Source of the DNA: Pomacea canaliculata
Taxonomy: Eukaryota; Mollusca; Gastropoda; Architaenioglossa; Ampullariidae
Assembly: GCF_003073045.1 (NCBI RefSeq)
Contig: NC_037590.1
Location: 32,372,327-32,436,326, forward strand
Direction: 5' to 3'
DNA: 64,000 nt
Shown here piece after piece: positions 55,986 to 64,000 of the stretch. The notes under the pieces are model-generated. The model searched no databases. It saw only the letters and a program-made list of their open reading frames with translations, and was not told the origin of the DNA. Numbering within the stretch: the first letter of the stretch is position 1; every line of letters starts with the position of its first letter. Made by a program: the position numbers and the translations under genes.

Positions 55986-58900
55986 TGCTGTCTCGGAATA
56001 AAACTCTAGTTCCCAACCCCCCCCCCTTCTCTCTCTTTATGTCTCTCAATCTATCTGTTTTTCTTAGTGTCTATTTCTTTTTCCATATACATACCTTTGT
56101 GTCTCTATTTACTTCGCTATATATATATATCAGTATATATCACTTACTGCTTCTGTTCCGCTCTCCTTTGCACCCTTTGGCCGTTCTCTTGTGTATTATC
56201 AGGGGATGTAGATAAAGACATAATGAAATCAAAACTTTATTCTTACCCATGGTTGATAGAACATGGATTATTCGTGAGGTGCAGATATTCGTGACATAAT
56301 TTTATTTTTGTAGTATGTATATAATAGTTTTCTAAGTGTGAGCTCTATTGTTCCCTCCAGTCACAGCCATCGTATCCAATCATGTAGCATCGTGCGGGGG
56401 TGATAAACCACAAAAGAGAAGTGACGAATATGTTACTAGGCTATACATCATGGTGCTCTGATATTTGTTGACAAATGATCTGACAGTGCCCAATGAATGC
56501 AGCGCTTCGTGAGTTAAGTATTTTTTATGTAGATATGTTATCAAAATGAAGGAGCTGGAGGCTTGTGCCGAACTGTCCAGAGTAATAATTATTAAAAATC
56601 CAGTAGAGTCCAGTTTGTTTTCTGATGACTGGATAATCACAGTGCAAGAGAGTATTTCTCACAATCTGGCTGAATAGCCCCCTCCACTCCTTTCTCGTCT
56701 GAAAATACACACCTGAAAACATTATCATGCACTTAGAGACATCAGACATTTTTCAGTCTAGAGATAAATTTTATTACATATATTCTCAGCTCTCCCATTG
56801 GCTGATGCATTAGATGCTTACATGCATCCATGTTCAACAGACTTTCCGTGAACCTGATCTTGAGCAGCTGGCACCCTCAAGCAGCCGGGTAAAAATTCGA
56901 AGCGATAATACCTTATATAAAAATTTATTTCTAGCAGAAATATTAGTTCAAACCTTGTCAAGCCACGCTACATACCGTGTTTGTCTCACTCCTTCCACTT
57001 CGCCATGTCTTTATTTGTTTTTAGTCATTGTATTTCAATATTAATATCGTTAATACAGAGTTTGTAGTAGTGTATAGTGTGGGTATAGTATAAAATCTAT
57101 TTTAATAGTAATTACCAAGCAACCCAAGCCTACATTTATCTGGCATCTACTAGTTACCAAATGTTTGATATATAATATTTCTATCTGTGATTTATTATGA
57201 GTGACATGAGATAACTTCCACAGTTATATAAGGTTTTAGTTTATAAAACTGCTCATATCGTGCAAATGTATTCTACAACTCATTTACTGCAGTAAGACTT
57301 ACAAAATGGAAAGAGTTGCTAGAAATCTCCTAAAGCGTTTTTATCCTCGTCATAAATCCCCGTAAATATCTGCATTTTGCAGTACAACCAAGTACAATTG
57401 CAGTACAATTATATATATATAATAGTCATTTTTATAAACGACATTGTTTGAAACATTTATTGAAGCTGCTTATTCGTGCCACAAACGTGGAGTCTTCACG
57501 TCGAGCAGACGACAACTCAAGACGAGGCAATGTTTGCGAATCTATCTGGGTTCGAGATTAAGTCACGTGAGCCAAGTGGCCAATCAGAAAGCTCAGGTAA
57601 GGTCCCTATAATATCTTTTTCTTTGGGAATAATAAATTCGCCGGCGGGGCGAGAGCCTCCAGTGATAAGTAGTCGCTGGCCGTGAAGGAGGACAAGTCGG
57701 TGCTCGCAGCAGGTAAATGCTTTCCACGCCTGGCTGGATTCGTGGCCGACCTGCTGCCGCATGCAGTGGCGATAATGCCACGCCGCACACGTGCTCCCGC
57801 CTTTGATCACGCAGGCCGCTGTGAGAGGCGCGTGCGACCTCCACGTCTATCGCCTCCTCGCACGATAGCGCAGTGGAAGGCGGGGTGGGCAGGGGTGCCA
57901 GAGTGGGAGGTGGGGTGGCAGGGGTGCCAGAGTGAAAGGCGGGGAGGGGTAAGACCGGGATTGCGTTCCTGGCGCTTAAAGGCGCATAATATCTGCCTCA
58001 TTACCGGGTAGCCGGTGCTTCTAAGACTGAGCAGAAAGCTGCCTTTTAGATGGTAAAATAAATACAATACATTATTAATCCCCCCATCCCACCCATTGCA
58101 CTGTTCTGTTTTCCGTCTCGGTTCTATGTGCACGTGCTTTTGAAAGACAGATCGAATTAGAGAAATGGCGACATAAACAGTCAGGATTGATTGATTGAGA
58201 GGCTTGTCCTGTAGAGAAGGGGCGTCGTCAACAACAGCCATAGTAATGAAGATTACTTACATCTATTAATATAAATGTATTTTAATAATGTTTTTCTCTG
58301 AAGCAAGACAAATCTACGTCTACAAAAATCTCTTCAGCATATAAAAGCATACAACGTGTAGACGCACAGACCCAACTTCTTAACATTTAGTGGAAAATGT
58401 AGGGACCGAACCCACGGCCCTTAGAAGAGAACATGTGAAGATTGCATGTCCATAGACAATAGCTACAACTGAAGAGAAAGGGAGGCAAGTGATCTAATCA
58501 ATCGAAAATTTGCAGACGGAAGAAGGCTGCAGAGAATGTTAAGGAAGAAGTAGTCGAAGTGGAAACGACTTGGTATTTGATAAAACAATCCAAAACAGAG
58601 GTTTTACAGAGCAGCAAAAAGCACAGGGCTACAGAAAACCAAAGTCAACTGTGTAGTGAGCGCAGTTCACTCTCGCCTGTGAGGCAAAGGGACATCACTC
58701 TTATCTTCCAAGCAAATAAATCTGCGAAGTGTGTCTACTATAATCAAGAATGGTAATGATGAGGAGTAATACTAATCCACACATTTTCAGTTTGGTCAGT
58801 CTGTAGACAATACAATGCATTGCATTCCATTTTAACTATATTTAACACAGAAAGAAATACTCCGTGTGTTCTAAACCTGTCACTGCCAGTGTTCTGTTCT

Positions 58901-61900
58901 TCCTCTTGTTATCTCCAACACATTATTAACTTCCCTTTAAATTTCCTTAGAACTTCATGTGACCTCCCTTTTGGACACGTTGATACAAAACTAACTCATG
59001 GAAAGCATTTAAGTTTAGTAGCATGCAAGTTTACGAGCAATCTCTACACTCTGTAGGGCAGCTATAGCTATCCTCGTAGCTCACTATATAGTACGCTTTA
59101 GCCATTAACTAACCCGTTTTTATTGGGTGCCTGTGTGATTTAACATATTCTAAATCATTTCAAAGATGCCAGTCGTTATTCTAGAACTATTTCTTTTAAT
59201 ATTGAATGTTGTAATAATGAGCCGCACTATATTAATCTCTATACCTGTGTTCACACGATGCAGCACTGATGTCTTGCATTCGATGTACTTCAGCAACATT
59301 TAAACTGTTGAGCAACATCCTTGCAGTTCTGTCCCTGTTTCGGTTATCCAAACATCATCAGCAAACCCTAAAAGAAGCTTTTCTAACCAGTCCACAGGTA
59401 ATAAAGTAGTACCATGCTAATTATCTCGAGGAGCCAGGTAAGAGGCAAGGGATTTTTTATTACAGCCGTCCAGGCCTGGAGTTACTTGGCCACGAGGGAC
59501 TGGAGGCTTCTAAACAAAGATTCATGGTTGCGAGTTCTGCCTCAGGTTGCTAAACATCCATCTCTTCCTCAGCTCGGCACACAAACACGCTCGCACGCAC
59601 GCACGCACGCGCGCACGCGCACACACGCATGCACACACACATCTTCGCTCGCTAGACGAGACCACATGTAATTCAACCTGAATTATCGCCAACCATAGTG
59701 CAAGTGCGTTCCCCACTTGCAAATAAAAAAATTTTCGTGAACAAAAACTGTGTTTAGACTACAGGCCGCCAACATCCAAGAACTTGGGTGCCACGAACTG
59801 TACTCCTTCCTGTTTACCTTTAGCACACCGTGTAGACACCTGGATTGCCCGCTTTGGTGTACGCTCCGCCAGGTAATAAACCGCTCGCTAGTCTCCTCCT
59901 GCACGCAGACAGGTAATATTCTCCAACATCACATCGCTCACCTGTTCGTGCGCACATGTGTACTAGCTCTACATCTCTGGAAAATTTATGCTTTGTATTA
60001 TGCATTTCAATACTGTGAGGCTGGGAGTAAATCTTGAACATACCTTTATATCAAACTGTGAGTGACATTTATTAGAAGCATTAAACAACCTTCTGCGGTC
60101 TAGTGCAGATAGCAGGGATGAGGAGAGCAAGCTGTTGTATGTGTGTTCTTTAGTCGTAGAGACTTACTTTTTATTAGTTAATGGACGGTTTAAGCGCTAG
60201 AGAAGCAATACTTTATTATCTGCGGTCAATCTTTATTCAGATTTTCATACGTCTGCCGTCTTGTTCTTTCTGAAAGGTCTAGCGAGGCGCCATTTTTTTT
60301 TCTATTATTGTTTAAAGGTCAGTGCAAAATACTATTTCCCAGAATCTAGTGAAAACCCGTCTTCCTTTCTCGACATATCCTCTTACAAACATTATTATGC
60401 ACAGAGGTCGAACTCGTGACTTCATTTTAGTACACAGATAGCATAATTAACATGTGGTTCTCAGCTCTTTCATTGACTGATCCCTTGACAATGTAAGCGT
60501 ATCTATGTACAATCCTGACGTCAGTTGACTTTGACCTGTGTTTGGGGAATTCTGTAGGAGTGTATTTCGAGACCGGAAGAGGGAGCAGATTTGAGAAAAT
60601 AATATTATTTACTGAGATTTACCTAGTCAACAATAAACTTCCCCTCCCATTATCTAGGAGTCATATGTCAAGGGCTAGGCAAGAGGTCACGTTTGTGGTG
60701 AACGCATCGGTGAGTCGTCCTCACAAATTTCAAATTTGAGAGTTAATTTCTTGAAAATTGTGTAAGTGCACGGAAAATATGTTGTAGCGAGAATTCGTTC
60801 AGTGTTGAGAAGACCTGGTGAAGTGCATGCACAGACAAAACGTGAGGTGATCGTCCTCTGGCGCTGGGACTGGCTGGATCACGTGACCCGAGTGAGCAGT
60901 CCGCTCGGCAGGTGAGTTCGTGCATCCAGTGGGGAAAACCTGGCAAGTCATTGACGCTGCGCGCGCAGTCGTCGTGCAGGCGCGTGAGTGAGTGGTGTGC
61001 GCATGCTCCTTCGTCTGCAGAACACACGCGCATGACAAAGGAGAGCGTTGTAGCGAAAGTCAACACACGGAGGTATTCCCCTCCCGCTCCAGCGCCAGGT
61101 GTAGTACCTGGGCAAAATAAGCTTGCATTCCAGGATGAGCGCTGAGCCAGCGATTTTCTTTATCTTTCTCTCTTTCTCTCTCTCTCTCCATCAAACACAC
61201 ACACACGGCCTATCTTCGGAGCATTTCAAAACACACACGCCGGCCTCCCACCCCATCCTCAACTCCTCGCCGTTTGATGATGAATCCTTATCGTCTCCGT
61301 AACGTGTGAGCTTCGCCCGGAGAGACACGCTGCTACGTATTCTACCTTGAGGGGGAGATAAGTCCCTGGGAGCTATTACATCTTCCGCCCCAGTCGCTCA
61401 CAGAATGTGCCAGAAGGATGATGAAGGATATGTATAGTTAGGTCTCGGTGAACTCAGTTCTACAGTGGGACGGGGAATGGGGAGGTACCTTGCATTTATG
61501 TAGTATTAATATAAGTATGAACCGAACATCTCAGATTATATGTTTGTTTGTTTGTTTATGTATATGTCCAATATTTGCTTTCTCATCCGTTTTTATATCA
61601 TTGTTTTGAAATCAGTTTTCGCTGATACTGAACATATTTTGTGCTGAAAGTGTGAAAAAAAGAAGTTCGTGAAGAGAGTGTTTGCATCCTGCAACACATA
61701 ACCCATAAGTCTTGAAGCATTAAGCATTGTGTTCATGGGGATTCGGGTAGATGATAGGTGCGAGGGAGGTCAGAGGCGTGTAAATCTTCTAGCAGACATT
61801 TGCCTGTCCTTGGTGGCTGGCAGACACCGGCTCTTGCTGCAGAAGACAACGAAGATGTCGTGCCAGTAAATTAACCCTACCCCGTCTCAACATCAAAATG

Positions 61901-62907
61901 TAGTTGTCTGCTTTCTCTTTCATTGCTTTGCTGGAGTAAACTCGGCATTCTAGAACAATGATCAGTAGGATGCTGATACTGTCCTAGCCACCATCTTGTT
62001 TTGCACACTTTGTGATGAATTTTTATGGTAATGGTACTCTTCTTTTGGTTCTTCCTGGTGGACTTAGACATATATTTAACAATAGATATACTTATTGAAT
62101 TGTTTGTTATAGATTGCAAAGCTTACAAATTAAACATTACAAGTAAATTCCCGCATGTCATTTTTCCTGCGTGTTTGAACTATATAATTAATATATAACA
62201 TAGCTCAGTTTCCAGCAACTTCTTAAACACGTATCCAGACCTTTCTGATTGGCAGACTAGTGAGATCCATTCTCGTTAGAAGGTATAAGAAAAGCAAGCA
62301 GCAAAACATGCAGTCAAACAAAACAGACAGAGAGTGCCTTGCACGGAACCTCCCTAACCTGTTCTGGCGTTGGTGGGGTTCAGTGTGTGCTATTGATCGA
62401 AGGCGTGCACAAGGTTTCTGTAGAAGAAACAGTGTTGGAGAGTCTGCTGGTTTCTTGGTGTCGAAATGACAAACTGGTTAGTGCAGGCGTGGAGAGGTCA
62501 GCCAGGTAGATGTCAGGTCACATCGTTGTCATCCGGTTTCTGTGTTTATGTGAGGTTATGCGTGTATATATATATCTGTATGTTATGTTCATACATATGA
62601 ATGTATACATGGAAATGTTCTATTCAAAGCTAATGTATCGTATGTATAAAATTTGAGTTAGATTCGAATAGACCGGTCACGGCATATGAAGCAAAAAAAT
62701 GAAGACGGGGAGATGGGGGATAGCCTCTTTATTTCCTCGTGCCAACCTCGAGCCATGCCGAAGCACGTGACCGAAGTCAGGCATTCTAGCCGTAATGTCT
62801 CTCCCGAGATGACGAGACCTCTGCACTCACACCGAGCTTCTTCAGCGGCATCGAGACCTCGGCCGACACATAGCAAAGACTATACAGATCTCACTGTAAA
62901 ATACATA
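55986..62907. other. Probable intronic sequence, no exon recognised
   Basis: Contains a 31-bp tandem 'ggggtggcaggggtgccagagtg' pair at about 57879-57945, a (CG/CA)-rich tract at 59580-59640 and a CT run at 61160-61188. None of the short open frames carries a recognisable domain. Confidence 0.4.
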
Positions 62908-63180
62908 CTGTGATTGTGGCAGCATGTGACATACTGTGGAGGGGGACTACTGTGACGTTATGGCAGCATGTGACATACTGACGAAGGGGGGGACTACTGG
63001 GATGCTGTGGTACCTTGTGACATACTGAGAGAGGACTACTGTGACATATTGTCGAGGGGGGGACTACTGTGACGTTGTAGCAGCATGTGACATACTGACG
63101 AGGTGGGACTACTGTGACGCTGTAGCAGCATGTGACGTACTGGCGAGGTGGAGGAGCACTACTGTGCTGGTCTGCGCTTC
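62908..63180. repeat. About 50-bp minisatellite (catgtgacatactg...gactactgtgacg)
   Basis: About five units made of two parts, 'gcagcatgtgacatactgacgagg' and 'gggactactgtgacgttgta', with length differences caused by G runs. Confidence 0.9.
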
Positions 63181-64000
63181 AAAGCAGAAGCTGTCAGCGT
63201 ATGCATGTGACGTTTCCTCGCCTGCCTGTGCTGTGGGCTCCGTTTGCAAGTATTGACCGAGCGGGTCACCACCTCGGAGCCTGGTTTCTGCACGACTGCT
63301 CTGCAGTATTGACTTTTCCTAAGGCGCTGTGTTCCTGTGCACTCTTGGCCGCAGCCAGCTACCCAGCGCCGCTCGCTGCCTCCCCCACACCACCACCACC
63401 ACCACCATCACCACAACCTTCTGCCCCCGACATCTGGGACCAGGGTAACACATTGATACCTCCATGTCAAAATCTTCTTTTCTTTGTAAATCCTATGTTC
63501 ATATCATCATGCATGATGACGACCGGTTTAAGGTCAACATAAGTATTTCTTTCATCATCTTGATCATTACCAGCATCGCCCCAGTCACAAAATTTATTGT
63601 TAGATGTTTTTTGGGCTATTTGTCTCACAGCGAAAGTTAAGAAGACTAGCTCTTTTTGGGTTGAAGTGATTTTGAAAGGGAGTGTTCTAGAAAGAATAAT
63701 TAAGAGTAGCCGCACAGACCTCACAGCTCCAAATGTTTTGTCGGATAATGATTTTACGATCCATAAATGGATTCCTGTCTAATGCCGATCGGATGAAACA
63801 CTAGAACGCAGTTAAACTGATCAAGTACAACAATGTTAAATGTTGATGTACTGAGAAGCCATAGTTTTACTATGTGTAATAGTGTAATAAAGACATCCAA
63901 TGTCTCGTAGCTATACTGGTCAGTTCTAAGTGATACTAAATGTAAGGTAGCTATACTGAACAAGTATAACAATGGTATTCAATGTCACTTAGTGTCACAC
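63181..64000. other. Right edge, no gene recognised
   Basis: A short (CAC)n tract at 63389-63413. Near the right edge (about 63814-63990) the phrase 'agctatactg...caagtataacaatg' is partly repeated. Nothing else is supported. Confidence 0.4.

Overview
The window is animal nuclear DNA: spliced genes with consensus GT/AG junctions, AT-rich introns of a few hundred bases, CA and CT microsatellites, tRNA-derived SINEs and many decayed DNA transposons. The set of families (NSF, an SLC6 glycine-type transporter, a secreted-side Cache receptor, a DXD glycosyltransferase) and the repeat content suggest a protostome, most likely a mollusc such as a gastropod. That placement is inference; no species is claimed.

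Layout. (1) 215-9529, minus strand: a complete gene for the N-ethylmaleimide-sensitive factor (NSF), the SNARE-disassembling AAA+ ATPase. Twenty-one coding exons join in phase to 747 codons plus a stop. (2) 9.5-14.0 kb: intergenic, with a Tigger/pogo element and a small mariner-like MITE. (3) 14027-15871, plus strand: a three-exon type II membrane glycosyltransferase with a DXD motif, followed at once by a hAT MITE with a perfect 8-bp target duplication. (4) 16.3-35.0 kb: a transposon-rich block. It holds a MITE, a SINE, a roughly 6-kb CACTA/EnSpm-like element with long repeat-filled ends around a decayed DUF4806 gene (22248-28261), and a nested hAT composite (28635-31475). (5) 35020-40964, plus strand: an SLC6 transporter closest to glycine transporters. 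Its last eleven exons are clean, but the first three recognised exons contain several frame breaks, and the first coding exon was not found. (6) 41-45 kb: intergenic, with a hAT MITE, a Tigger relic and a minisatellite. (7) 45.9-49.9 kb, plus strand: a GC-rich putative promoter/leader with two full CRE palindromes, then a large first coding exon (48967-49898) of a Cache-domain receptor that may belong to the GPR158/GPR179 family. The rest of that gene lies downstream, and 49.9-64 kb looks like its first intron, with minisatellites and one SINE.

The genes do not form an operon. NSF, the transporter and the Cache receptor all fit neuronal or secretory biology, but nothing shows that they are co-regulated. 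The most unusual items are the EnSpm-like element with the DUF4806 relic, a 29-bp minisatellite that copies a splice donor in the transporter gene, and the clustered frame breaks in the transporter's 5' exons.
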